Shown: positions 8,831-15,988, numbered from the stretch's first letter. The stretch: 33,909 bases of DNA from Candidatus Gallimonas gallistercoris (GCA_019117085.1 DXAJ01000050.1:1-33909), one strand, 5' to 3'. A program made the numbers and translations. Notes: generated by a model not told the origin, from the letters alone.

Positions 8831-8895
8831 GAAAGAGTCTTTCTGACCGTAAAGAGCCGAAGATCAACTGTTTGGGCGCAGGTTTGCGCCGTTTT
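8831..8895 (+). other. Structured leader: palindrome and terminator-like hairpin
   Basis: A 13-base near-perfect palindrome, GAAAGA-G-TCTTTC, lies at 8831-8843, just downstream of the predicted transcription start, where a repressor could bind. A hairpin GGCGCA (8875-8880)/TGCGCC (8885-8890) with loop GGTT is followed by GTTTTC and resembles a short intrinsic terminator. No known riboswitch consensus fits. Function is unproven. Confidence 0.4.
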
Positions 8896-8928
8896 CGCCT
8901 CTTTTCCGCGCAGGGAAGGAGGCTTTTT

Positions 8929-9180
8929 ATGTCCGAAGAAAAGCGCATCGCCGTGCTCTCCGTCATTGTGGAGGACCGCGCCGCAACGCCCGCCCTCAAC
9001 GGCTATCTCTCCGAATTCGGGGAATACATCGTGGGCAGGATGGGCATCCCGTACCGCGAAAAGGGCGTCTCGGTGCTCTCAGTCGTCCTCGATGCGCCGA
9101 ACGGCGTCATCAACGCGCTCACGGGCAAGATCGGCAGCCTTCCCGGCGTGAGCGCCAAGACTTTATTCAGCAAATATTAA
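8929..9180 (+). CDS. TM1266-type putative iron-only hydrogenase system regulator
   Basis: This 83-residue protein matches the small family typified by Thermotoga TM1266, annotated as putative regulators of iron-only hydrogenase systems. It has a ferredoxin-like ACT/NikR-C-type fold. Key sequence features are IAVLSVIVED at the N-terminus, IVGRMGIPYREKGVSVLSVV in the middle, and the C-terminal GKIGSLPGVSAKTLFSKY. The start chosen is the ATG at 8929, seven bases after GAAGGAGG; an upstream in-frame ATG at 8872 lies in the leader hairpin and lacks a ribosome site. It has no DNA-binding domain of its own, so it is more likely a ligand sensor or partner protein. It is the first gene of an operon with the ABC importer genes, the next start being 12 bp away. 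Confidence 0.85.
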   Translation: MSEEKRIAVLSVIVEDRAATPALNGYLSEFGEYIVGRMGIPYREKGVSVLSVVLDAPNGVINALTGKIGSLPGVSAKTLFSKY

Positions 9181-9192
9181 AGGAGTTCTTGT

Positions 9193-10218
9193 ATGAAACA
9201 CCCTGTCTCACTCGCACTCGGCGCTGTCTTTCTCGGCGCCGCAGCACTCGGCTTGGCCGCCTGCAAACAAGACGCCGATACCGACAAAACGTATTCCGTC
9301 TATGCGCCCGACGGCGCGCCCGCGCTCGCCCTCGTGAATGCCATCGAAGACAAAGCGGAAAAATTTGAATATCACGTCGTCGACTCTTCGACCATCCAGA
9401 CCTATGTCACGGGCGAAGAGCCCGCCGCCGACTTCTGCATCCTGCCTCTCAATGCTGCAAGCAAAGTCCTCGGCACGGGCACGACCTATCAGATGCTCGG
9501 TACGGTAACGAACGGCAATCTCTTTTTCCTCTCGGCGGAGGAAAACGAAGACTTGACGAAAGATAATTTATCGACGCTTGTCGGCAAGTCGGTGGGGGTG
9601 GTGCAGCTTCCCAATGTACCCGGGCTCACGCTGCAAGCCGTGCTCAACAAGTACGATATCGACTATCAGATCGTCGAAAACGACGGCGAGAAAGCCGCGG
9701 ACAAGGTCAATCTCATCGCCTTCGATCCTGCAAACGTCACGCCCGCAAGGGGATGCGACTACTATCTCTGCCCCGAACCTGCGGCAAGCACGAAGATCAA
9801 GGGCACGGCAAGCGCTCAAAAACCCTTCCGCATGGCGGGGGATCTTCAGGCGCTCTACGGCGGGGACGAGGGCTATCCGCAGGCGGTGCTCGTCGCGAAA
9901 AAGTCTGTCCTCGAAGGCGACAAAAACGACAAAGACGTGGTGAAAACCATGCTCTCCTACATGAAAGAGAGCGGCGCATATCTCAAAACGGTGACGCCCG
10001 AGACGGTGCTCTCCGCGCTCGACGGCGTGCGCACGGAAGGGCTCTCCGCTTCCTTCAACGCCAACAATCTGACAAACGAAGTCATTGCAAACTGCTCCGT
10101 CCGCTTCTCGCCTTCAAGCGAGTGCAAAGAGAGGGTGAACGCCTTCCTCGAAGAACTCATCGCCGTCAACGAGTCCGCCGCCAAGGCAGTCTCCGACGAT
10201 TTCTTCTATAACGCATAA
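9193..10218 (+). CDS. ABC transporter substrate-binding lipoprotein (NMT1/SsuA-like)
   Basis: The 341-residue product has a lipoprotein signal peptide with lipobox LAAC (Cys at about residue 24), so it is anchored outside the membrane. The mature part has a type II periplasmic-binding fold resembling NMT1/SsuA-like proteins that bind thiamine precursors, sulfonates or similar small ligands. Visible segments include VYAPDGAPALALVNAI, LNAASKVLGTGT and YLCPEPAAS. The substrate cannot be deduced. It lies 12 bp after the TM1266-type gene and just before the permease gene, so the three form an import system with the regulator as first gene. The ribosome site is AAGGAG. Confidence 0.85.
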   Translation: MKHPVSLALGAVFLGAAALGLAACKQDADTDKTYSVYAPDGAPALALVNAIEDKAEKFEYHVVDSSTIQTYVTGEEPAADFCILPLNAASKVLGTGTTYQMLGTVTNGNLFFLSAEENEDLTKDNLSTLVGKSVGVVQLPNVPGLTLQAVLNKYDIDYQIVENDGEKAADKVNLIAFDPANVTPARGCDYYLCPEPAASTKIKGTASAQKPFRMAGDLQALYGGDEGYPQAVLVAKKSVLEGDKNDKDVVKTMLSYMKESGAYLKTVTPETVLSALDGVRTEGLSASFNANNLTNEVIANCSVRFSPSSECKERVNAFLEELIAVNESAAKAVSDDFFYNA

Positions 10219-10222
10219 CGTT

Positions 10223-10966
10223 TTGAAACAGCGCATCTTATTTTCCGTCGCGGCGCTCATTGCGGTCTGGCTCGTTTGGATCGTCGCCTTCCGCATCATC
10301 GCCAACGACTACATCCTGCCCTCCTTTTCGGAGACCGCCGCCGCTCTCTTCCAAACGCTGGGAGAGGGAGCGTTTTGGCGTGCGCTTTTGAATACGCTCG
10401 GAAGGACGCTCCTCGCATTCGCCGTATCCATCGTTTTGGGCGTGGGGCTTGCCCTCCTTGCACGGCTCTTCCGAGGCGTCCGCTCCTTCTTTGCGCCGCT
10501 TATTTCCATCCTGCGCACGCTCCCCACGATGGCGGTCATCCTCATCCTTCTCATCTGGACAACGCCTTCGGTGGCGCCCGTCATCGTTGCGGGGCTCGTG
10601 CTCTTTCCCGCCGCCTATGCGGCGGCGCTCACCGCGATGGACGAAGTGCATGAAAGCTACGGCGCGCTCTCCCGCGCCTACGGCGTGACGAGGACAAGGC
10701 AGGCGCTGAGAATGTATCTGCCGCTCTCCGCGCCCTCTGTTTTGGGGCAGGCGGGGGCGATCCTTTCGATGGGACTCAAGATCGCAGTCTCGGGCGAAGT
10801 GCTCTCTTCGACGGCAAAGAGTCTCGGCGGCATGATGCAGGAAGCCAAACTCTTTTTGGAGATGCCGCGTCTTCTGGCGCTCACGCTTGCTGCCGTCCTT
10901 TTGGGCTTTCTTCTCGAAGGGCTGTGCGCGCTTCTTGCCAAACTTTGTGTGAGGTGGCGCAGATGA
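10223..10966 (+). CDS. ABC transporter permease (SsuC/TauC-like)
   Basis: This 247-residue protein has about six membrane segments and the BPD-type permease EAA loop (AALTAMDEVHESYGALSRAYGVTRTRQALRMYLPLS is the region; the conserved core is SRAYGVTR). It is of the NitT/TauT/SsuC importer type. The start is TTG at 10223, only four bases after the stop codon of the substrate-binding protein gene, with no recognisable ribosome site, so translation probably depends on coupling. No in-frame ATG lies near enough to serve instead. The gene overlaps the ATPase gene by four bases. Confidence 0.85.
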   Translation: MKQRILFSVAALIAVWLVWIVAFRIIANDYILPSFSETAAALFQTLGEGAFWRALLNTLGRTLLAFAVSIVLGVGLALLARLFRGVRSFFAPLISILRTLPTMAVILILLIWTTPSVAPVIVAGLVLFPAAYAAALTAMDEVHESYGALSRAYGVTRTRQALRMYLPLSAPSVLGQAGAILSMGLKIAVSGEVLSSTAKSLGGMMQEAKLFLEMPRLLALTLAAVLLGFLLEGLCALLAKLCVRWRR

Positions 10967-11667
10967 TCTTATCGCACGTCACAAAACAATACCGCACCGT
11001 TCGGGCGCTCGACGATCTTTCTCTCACGATCGAAGAGGGCAAGATCACGGCGGTGCTCGGCGAGAGCGGCGCGGGCAAGACGACGCTATTAAGCTGCATC
11101 ATGGGTCTCATCCCGTTCGAAGGGGAGATCGACGGCGAAGGGGGCAAAAGACCTAAGCGGCGGGAAGACTGTTCCTATCTCTTTCAGGATGCGCTGCTCC
11201 TTCCCAACCTGACGGCGGAAGAAAATATCGATCTCGTCCTTCCCAAGGGGATGGGGGAGAAAACGCGCGAGATGCTCGCCCGCGTGGGGCTCAAGGGGAA
11301 GGAAAAAGCCTATCCGCACGAGCTTTCGGGCGGGGAAAAACAGCGCGTCTCCATTGCGCGGGCGTTCTTGTATCCGCACAAGCTCCTTTTGATGGACGAA
11401 CCCTTTTCTTCTCTCGACCTTGCTTTAAAGCGCGCGCTCATGGAACTCGTCCGCTCGCTCCGCGAAGAGGAAGGGGGAACGGTGCTCTTCGTCACGCACG
11501 ACGTGCAAGAGGCGGCGTTCCTTGCCGAGCGTGCCCTCGTGCTGCACCGGGGGAAGCTCATCGGCGATCTTCCGATCGATGCGCCCTATCCGCGCGATCT
11601 GCTCTCTCCGCCGCCCGAGGCAAGAGAGCTTGCCCGCATCCTTTTAGAGACGGGTGAAATAAAATGA
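10963..11667 (+). CDS. ABC transporter ATP-binding protein (SsuB/TauB-like)
   Basis: The 234-residue ATPase energises the importer made with the two preceding genes. It has Walker A GESGAGKTT at residues 33-41, Q-loop LFQDALLLP, signature LSGGEKQR, Walker B LLLMDEP and the switch His in VTHD. The start chosen is ATG at 10963, which overlaps the permease stop codon (ATGA) and has GAGGTGG upstream. A longer frame from 10924 runs inside the permease gene and is not needed. The protein is slightly short compared with the usual 245-260 residues, with a reduced region between Walker A and the Q-loop. Confidence 0.92.
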   Translation: MILSHVTKQYRTVRALDDLSLTIEEGKITAVLGESGAGKTTLLSCIMGLIPFEGEIDGEGGKRPKRREDCSYLFQDALLLPNLTAEENIDLVLPKGMGEKTREMLARVGLKGKEKAYPHELSGGEKQRVSIARAFLYPHKLLLMDEPFSSLDLALKRALMELVRSLREEEGGTVLFVTHDVQEAAFLAERALVLHRGKLIGDLPIDAPYPRDLLSPPPEARELARILLETGEIK

Positions 11668-11682
11668 ATTTCTCTGCACATC

Positions 11683-11711
11683 TTGACAGCGCGCCTTTGG
11701 TGCGCTATCAT
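11683..11711 (+). promoter_or_regulatory. Sigma-A promoter with palindromic spacer before the CoA-disulfide reductase gene
   Basis: A consensus TTGACA (11683-11688) and TATCAT (11706-11711) are 17 bp apart. An imperfect 8-bp inverted repeat, AGCGCGCC-TTT-GGTGCGCT (11688-11706), fills the spacer and is well placed for a repressor operator. The promoter begins 16 bp after the ABC ATPase stop codon, so the downstream redox genes have their own transcript. Confidence 0.8.
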
Positions 11712-11743
11712 GTTATATAAGCGATTTTTATCGGGAGGAAATC

Positions 11744-13378
11744 ATGAAAGTTGTCATCATCGGCGGCGTTGCAGGCGGCGCGAGCTGCGCGGCAAGGCTG
11801 AGAAGGCTCTCGGAAGATGCCGAGATCGTGCTCTTCGAGCGCGGCGAAAACATCTCGTATGCGAACTGCGGGCTTCCGTACTATTTGGGCGGGATCATCC
11901 GAGAGGAGAGCGCGCTCACCGTCGCCTCGCCCGCGCTCCTTCAAAACCGCTTCCGCATCGATGTACGCGTCAGGTCGGAAGTGGTTGCCATCGACCGCGA
12001 TGCTCACACCGTCACCATAAGCACCCCCGAAGGGGAATACCGTGAAAGTTACGATAAACTCGTCCTGACGCCGGGCGCTTCGCCCAAGACCTTCGGGCTT
12101 TCGGGCGAGGGCGTCTTCACCCTGCGTGACGTTCACGATACGCTCGCGATAGACCGCTATCTGAAAGAAACGGGCGCAAAAGAAGTGCTCGTTGCGGGCG
12201 GCGGCTTCATCGGCGTGGAGATGGCGGAAAACCTCACGCACCGCGGGCTCAAAGTGACGCTCGCGGAATTTGCGCCGCAGATCATGCCTCCCTTCGACCC
12301 CGAACTTGCCCTGCTCCTTTCAGACGCGCTTGAAAAGGGCGGCGTCAACGTTAGAACGAATACGGGCGTCAAGGCGATCGAAAAGCAGGGGGACGCTCTC
12401 ACCGTGACCTTTACGGACGGTTCTAAGGCGCAGACGGGTGCAGTCGTGCTCGCGCTCGGCGTCGCGCCCGAAACGGCGCTCGCCAAAGCTGCGGGGCTTC
12501 AAATCGCAGAAAACGGCGGCATTGCCGTCGACGAGCGAATGTGCACCTCCGACCCCGATATCTTCGCGGCGGGGGATGCCGTCAGCGTCCTCGGCGCAAA
12601 CGGGAAGGAAACGCTGGTGCCGCTTGCAGGCCCTGCCAACCGCCAAGGGAGGAGCGTCGCTCAAAACCTTTTGGGCGGCAGCGAGACGAACGGGAAGAGG
12701 GTACTCGGCGCGAGCGTCGTGCGCGCCTTCGGGACGGTCGGCGCGTGCGTCGGGCAAAACGAAAAACAGCTCAAACGCGACGGCACCGCGTACCGCAAGA
12801 TCTATACCTTCCCGCTCTCGCACGCGGGCTATTACCCGGGCGGCACGTCGATCGCCATGAAGCTTTTGTATGATGAGAAGGGGAGCATCCTCGGCGCACA
12901 GGCGGTGGGGAGCGAGTATGTGGAAAAGCAGATCGACGTCATTTCGGTCGTCATGAAGCTCGGCGGTACGGTGCACGATCTTGCAGAGCTCGAACTTTGC
13001 TATGCGCCGCCCTTCAATTCCGCCAAGAGCCCCGTCAATATGCTCGGCTTTGTCGTCGAAAACGAGCTCTCCGGGCTCTGCCCCATGATGACCCCCGACG
13101 AATTGACGAAGGACACCTTCCTCCTCGACGTGAGGAACCCGCAGGAGCTTTTGACGGTGGGGGAATTTCCGAACGCCGTCAATATCCCGCTCGATGTGCT
13201 GAGAGAGCGGCTTGGCGATCTCCCCAAAGACCGTCCCATCGCCGTTGCCTGCATGGTGGGGCTGCGCGGCTATATTGCAACGCGCATCCTGCGCCGGCAC
13301 GGCTTTGACGCCATCGACCTTTCGGGCGGCTACCGCGCCTATGCGCTCTTGAAGCGCGCGGGGCTCGTCACAAGATAA
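11744..13378 (+). CDS. FAD-dependent CoA-disulfide reductase with C-terminal rhodanese domain
   Basis: This 544-residue flavoprotein belongs to the CoADR-RHD/Nox group of pyridine-nucleotide disulfide oxidoreductases. Members reduce CoA disulfide, polysulfide or CoA persulfide with NAD(P)H. The FAD-binding GGVAGG is at residues 7-12, and the single active-site Cys42 lies in YANCGLPYYLGG. The NAD(P)H-binding GGGFIGVEMAE follows near residue 150 and the second FAD motif DIFAAGDAV near 275. A rhodanese domain occupies about residues 455-540, with active Cys503 in CMVGLRG, so both cysteines needed for sulfur transfer are present. The precise substrate is not deducible. Start ATG has GGGAGGA upstream. 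It shares a transcript with the aldo/keto reductase. Confidence 0.9.
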   Translation: MKVVIIGGVAGGASCAARLRRLSEDAEIVLFERGENISYANCGLPYYLGGIIREESALTVASPALLQNRFRIDVRVRSEVVAIDRDAHTVTISTPEGEYRESYDKLVLTPGASPKTFGLSGEGVFTLRDVHDTLAIDRYLKETGAKEVLVAGGGFIGVEMAENLTHRGLKVTLAEFAPQIMPPFDPELALLLSDALEKGGVNVRTNTGVKAIEKQGDALTVTFTDGSKAQTGAVVLALGVAPETALAKAAGLQIAENGGIAVDERMCTSDPDIFAAGDAVSVLGANGKETLVPLAGPANRQGRSVAQNLLGGSETNGKRVLGASVVRAFGTVGACVGQNEKQLKRDGTAYRKIYTFPLSHAGYYPGGTSIAMKLLYDEKGSILGAQAVGSEYVEKQIDVISVVMKLGGTVHDLAELELCYAPPFNSAKSPVNMLGFVVENELSGLCPMMTPDELTKDTFLLDVRNPQELLTVGEFPNAVNIPLDVLRERLGDLPKDRPIAVACMVGLRGYIATRILRRHGFDAIDLSGGYRAYALLKRAGLVTR

Positions 13379-13400
13379 ATGCAGAAGACAAGGAGCACCT

Positions 13401-14525
13401 ATGGAAAAAGTCATTCTCGATCCCAAAGTCAAAAAGAATTTCGGCTTCGGCTGTATGCGCCTTCCCATGCAAGGGAAGGAAGTCGACCTTACAGAGTTCA
13501 CGAAAATGGTGGACGCCTTTCTCGCCGCAGGGTTCAACTATTTCGACACGGCGCACGGATACCTCGAAGGGAAGAGCGAGACGGCGTTAAAGGCCTGCCT
13601 CACCTCGCGCTATTCGCGCGAAGAATACGTCCTCACCGATAAGCTCTCCAACAACTTTTTTAACAAGGAGGAGGACATCCGCCCCTTCTTCGAGAGCCAG
13701 CTTCAAGCGTGCGGCGTGGAGTACTTCGACTTCTATCTCATGCACGCGCAGGACCGCAACAACTTTGAAAAGTACAAGCGATGCCGCGCCTACGAGACGG
13801 CGTTTGCCCTCAAAGCAGAGGGGAAGGTGCGCCGCGTCGGGCTCTCCTTCCACGACAAAGCGGAAGTTTTGGAGCGCATCCTCTCGACCTATCCCGAAGT
13901 GGACGCGGTGCAGATCCAGTTCAACTATGTGGACTATGAGGACGCTTCCGTCGAGAGCCGTAAGTGCTACGAAGTGTGCCGCAAATTCGGCAAGCCCGTC
14001 ATCGTCATGGAGCCCGTCAAGGGCGGCAGCCTCGTCAACCTGCCTACGGGCGCCAAGCAAATTTTGGAATCGCTCGGCGGCGGAAGCCCCGCAAGCTACG
14101 CCATCCGTTTTGCGGCGGGCTTCGAGGGCATCGCCATGGTGCTCTCGGGCATGGGCAATATGCAGATGATGGAAGACAACATCGGCTTTATGAAGGACTT
14201 TCAGCCCCTCAGCGCCGAAGAGATGGAGGCGATCGGGAAGGTGCGGGAAATTTTCCGCGCCCAGGATATCATCCCCTGCACGGCGTGCCGCTACTGCACC
14301 GACCAATGCCCCAAGCGCATCCCCATCCCCGATCTGTTTGCCTGCCTCAACTCCAAGCGCACCTTCAAGACGTGGAACGCCGATTATTACTATCACAACG
14401 TCCACGCCACAGACGGCGGTTCTGCGAGCGACTGCATCCGATGCGGCAAGTGCGAAGCCATCTGCCCGCAGCACCTGCCCATCCGTTCGCTCCTTCAGGA
14501 CGTCGTCAAAGAATTCGAGGCCTGA
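13401..14525 (+). CDS. Aldo/keto reductase with C-terminal 4Fe-4S ferredoxin domain
   Basis: The 374-residue protein combines an aldo/keto reductase barrel with a ferredoxin-like tail, a common architecture in anaerobes. The barrel shows FDTAHGYLEGKSE (Asp and Tyr of the catalytic set), DKLSNN (Lys) and YLMHAQD (His). The C-terminal part has two cysteine motifs, CTACRYCTDQCPKRIPI and CIRCGKCEAICPQHLPI, sufficient for two 4Fe-4S clusters. It probably exchanges electrons with ferredoxin or flavodoxin, but the substrate is unknown. It lies 22 bp after the CoA-disulfide reductase gene, with AAGGAG upstream, and no promoter is seen between them. Confidence 0.9.
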   Translation: MEKVILDPKVKKNFGFGCMRLPMQGKEVDLTEFTKMVDAFLAAGFNYFDTAHGYLEGKSETALKACLTSRYSREEYVLTDKLSNNFFNKEEDIRPFFESQLQACGVEYFDFYLMHAQDRNNFEKYKRCRAYETAFALKAEGKVRRVGLSFHDKAEVLERILSTYPEVDAVQIQFNYVDYEDASVESRKCYEVCRKFGKPVIVMEPVKGGSLVNLPTGAKQILESLGGGSPASYAIRFAAGFEGIAMVLSGMGNMQMMEDNIGFMKDFQPLSAEEMEAIGKVREIFRAQDIIPCTACRYCTDQCPKRIPIPDLFACLNSKRTFKTWNADYYYHNVHATDGGSASDCIRCGKCEAICPQHLPIRSLLQDVVKEFEA

Positions 14526-14567
14526 TCGGGCGAAAATAACGCAATACTTAAAAATAAGGAGTTTTCT

Positions 14568-15146
14568 ATGTTAGAACAAGTGATGACCACGCGCAGCTGT
14601 TCGCTGAAAGTCAAACTTACCGTCAAAGGGCTCGTCTCGTTCGGGCTCATCGTCCTTGCCGTTCTTCTGCCGCAGCTCGTCCATCTGACCCTCGGTCAGG
14701 CGGGCGGCGTCAGGTGGCTCCCGATGTATCTTCCCGTGCTGCTCGCAGGGTGCCTGCTCGGCGTGAGATGGGGGATGGGCGTCGGCGTATTGTCGCCCGT
14801 TGTGAGCTTTGCGCTCACCACGCTTTGGGGCGATCCCATGCCCGCGGCGGCACGCCTTCCCTTCATGATGGCGGAGCTCTGCGTCTTCGCGGCAGTTTCG
14901 GGCATTTTTTCAAAGCAGATCGCAAAGAACGGCTGGATGGCATTCCCCGCCGTACTCCTGGGCGCCGTTGCGGGGAGAGCGTTCTTCCTGCTCCTTGCCG
15001 TCCTCTTCCAAAGCGTCGCGCCTTTTACGGTCGAAGCCGTACTTTCGCAGATCGAAGCGGGGCTTTCGGGGCTCGTCTTGCAGGCAGCAATGGTGCCGCT
15101 TCTCGTGATGGGGCTTCGCGCCCTCATCCAAAGGGAGAGGGAATGA
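14568..15146 (+). CDS. ECF transporter S component (substrate unknown)
   Basis: This 192-residue integral membrane protein has about five to six hydrophobic segments. Its length and pattern fit the substrate-capturing S subunit of energy-coupling factor importers, which borrow shared EcfA/EcfT subunits encoded elsewhere. A Gly/Leu-rich segment (LPVLLAGCLLGVRWGMGVGVLSP) and the WGDPMPAAARLPFMM loop are the most recognisable parts. No vitamin-specific motif allows a substrate call, and no ECF riboswitch precedes it. The ribosome site AAGGAG is seven bases before the ATG. The stop codon overlaps the DUF1893 start by four bases (ATGA), which implies joint production. Confidence 0.8.
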   Translation: MLEQVMTTRSCSLKVKLTVKGLVSFGLIVLAVLLPQLVHLTLGQAGGVRWLPMYLPVLLAGCLLGVRWGMGVGVLSPVVSFALTTLWGDPMPAAARLPFMMAELCVFAAVSGIFSKQIAKNGWMAFPAVLLGAVAGRAFFLLLAVLFQSVAPFTVEAVLSQIEAGLSGLVLQAAMVPLLVMGLRALIQRERE

Positions 15147-15559
15147 ACGACCTCGAACGGGCAAAAGAGGGGCTCAACGGGCATACGCTCTGCCTCTTGC
15201 GGGGGGAAGAAGTCCTCATACGGGACGAGCGCGGGATCGCGCCCATGATGGCGCTGCTTGCAGAGGGGAAGGACCTTATCGGCTTTTCCGCCGCCGATCG
15301 CGTGGTGGGAAAGGCGGCGGCGATGCTCTTTGTCAAGGCAAAGATCAAGGAACTCTTCGCCAAGACGATCTCAAGATCGGCCGCAGAATTTTTGGAGAAG
15401 AACGGACTGCCGTTTTCCTATCGGACGATGACGGAATACATCGTCAATCGCGACGGAACGGGCAGATGCCCGATGGAGAGCGCCGTCCTTTCCTGCAACG
15501 ACGCAGAGGAGGGGTACCTTCTCTTACAACAAAAACTTGCCTCCATGCGGAGCATATAA
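15143..15559 (+). CDS. DUF1893 protein (TM1506-like, cytidine-deaminase-like fold)
   Basis: The 138-residue protein matches DUF1893, typified by Thermotoga TM1506, whose structure resembles the cytidine deaminase fold but whose function is unknown. It starts DLERAKEGLNGHTLCLLRGEEVL, has VVGKAAAMLFVKAKIKELFAKTIS in the middle, and carries the family signature RCPMESAVL near residue 110. The start is the ATG at 15143, overlapping the ECF S-component stop codon; the longer frame from 14714 runs within that gene and is a shadow. The ribosome site is GGGAGAGG. The coupling suggests that it acts on, or senses, what the S component imports, but this is inference. Confidence 0.88.
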   Translation: MNDLERAKEGLNGHTLCLLRGEEVLIRDERGIAPMMALLAEGKDLIGFSAADRVVGKAAAMLFVKAKIKELFAKTISRSAAEFLEKNGLPFSYRTMTEYIVNRDGTGRCPMESAVLSCNDAEEGYLLLQQKLASMRSI

Positions 15560-15570
15560 CATGAGAAATT

Positions 15571-15606
15571 CGGGGCCCGCGCACCGCGCGAGCTCCGTAC
15601 TTTTTT
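15571..15606 (+). terminator. Terminator after the DUF1893 gene
   Basis: CGGGG (15571-15575)/CTCCG (15593-15597) and CGCGC (15578-15582)/GCGCG (15586-15590) stack in one hairpin with a small internal loop. TACTTTTTT follows. It lies 12 bp after the stop codon and probably ends the flavoprotein-to-DUF1893 transcript. Confidence 0.75.
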
Positions 15607-15640
15607 AAAAGAAAACAGCTTGAGTTCTCTCAAGCTGTTT
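15607..15640 (-). terminator. Minus-strand terminator-like hairpin
   Basis: A perfect 12-bp stem, AAACAGCTTGAG/CTCAAGCTGTTT with loop TTCT (15613-15640), is followed by TCTTTT only on the minus strand. The plus side after the stem is CAAAATG, with no T run. It would stop leftward transcription coming through the repeat region or the tRNA-Thr gene. Confidence 0.7.
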
Positions 15641-15662
15641 CAAAATGCGCCTTGCGGTTACA

Positions 15663-15702
15663 GGGCTCCCGCAAAGATTTTGCAAGGCAAAAGATTTGTG
15701 GG
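15663..15702 (+). repeat. Structured repeat unit 1 (hairpin with GA/GA internal loop)
   Basis: The unit begins GGGCTCCC and folds as CCCGCAAA (15668-15675)/TTTGTGGG (15695-15702), then GA opposite GA (15676-15677, 15693-15694), then TTTTG/CAAAA closed by loop CAAGG. As plus-strand RNA the tandem G-A mismatches would form sheared pairs. It holds two AAAGATTT motifs 17 bp apart. Confidence 0.65.
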
Positions 15703-15721
15703 AAAGCTTCACTATATCAAA

Positions 15722-15761
15722 GGGCTCCCAAAAAAGATTTGTGCAGCAAAGATTTTTTGGG
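15722..15761 (+). repeat. Structured repeat unit 2 (hairpin with GA/GA internal loop)
   Basis: This unit also begins GGGCTCCC, 59 bp after unit 1, and folds as CCCAAAAAA (15727-15735)/TTTTTTGGG (15753-15761), GA opposite GA, then TTTG/CAAA with loop TGCAG. Stem bases differ from unit 1 but pairing is kept on both sides, which is covariation. The two AAAGATTT motifs are 15 bp apart. No open reading frame runs through it convincingly. Confidence 0.65.
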
Positions 15762-15785
15762 AAAAGGAGGAACCGACGTTACAAT

Positions 15786-15813
15786 AAGGCCTTCGCCGAA
15801 TAGCGAAGGCCTT
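15786..15813. terminator. Strong hairpin downstream of tRNA-Thr
   Basis: AAGGCCTTCGC (15786-15796) pairs perfectly with GCGAAGGCCTT (15803-15813). On the minus strand only TTATTGT follows, so the T run is poor. It may back up the tRNA terminator or protect an RNA end. Confidence 0.5.
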
Positions 15814-15814
15814 C

Positions 15815-15835
15815 AAAAAACGTCTCGTTCCGACG
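15815..15835 (-). terminator. Probable terminator of tRNA-Thr
   Basis: On the minus strand CGTC and GACG (15832-15835, 15821-15824) flank a seven-base loop and are followed by six T residues. The hairpin begins two bases after the encoded CCA end. The stem is short. Confidence 0.55.
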
Positions 15836-15836
15836 C

Positions 15837-15912
<76 letters not shown>

Positions 15913-15959
15913 ATTGTTTGCTTGACTTGCGACGCAGTCTCCCGCGTCACAGCTTTCAT

Positions 15960-15988
15960 ATCATACCAAAAAGCCGCGTTCAAGTCAA
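15960..15988 (-). promoter_or_regulatory. Sigma-A promoter of tRNA-Thr
   Basis: On the minus strand TTGACT (15983-15988) and TATGAT (15960-15965) are separated by 17 bp. The start of transcription would lie some 40 bases before the mature tRNA, leaving a leader with a small GACGC/GCGTC hairpin to be processed. Confidence 0.85.

Noticed and set aside
8872-8928. A 19-codon N-terminal extension of the TM1266-type regulator.
   Set aside because: The extension covers the leader hairpin and ribosome site; the family starts near the ATG at 8929.
8816-8928. A TPP or similar riboswitch before the NMT1-like transporter operon.
   Set aside because: None of the conserved TPP core segments (for example CTGAGA or ACCTGA) is present, and the leader is too short for the aptamer plus platform.
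11683-15559. A mobile or defence island made of the redox and ECF genes.
   Set aside because: Composition, ribosome sites and codon use match the neighbours, and there are no integrase, repeats or toxin-antitoxin genes.
15663-15761. The two repeats as a CRISPR array.
   Set aside because: There are only two units, the conserved parts are broken by variable stems, and no spacer-repeat regularity or cas gene is present.
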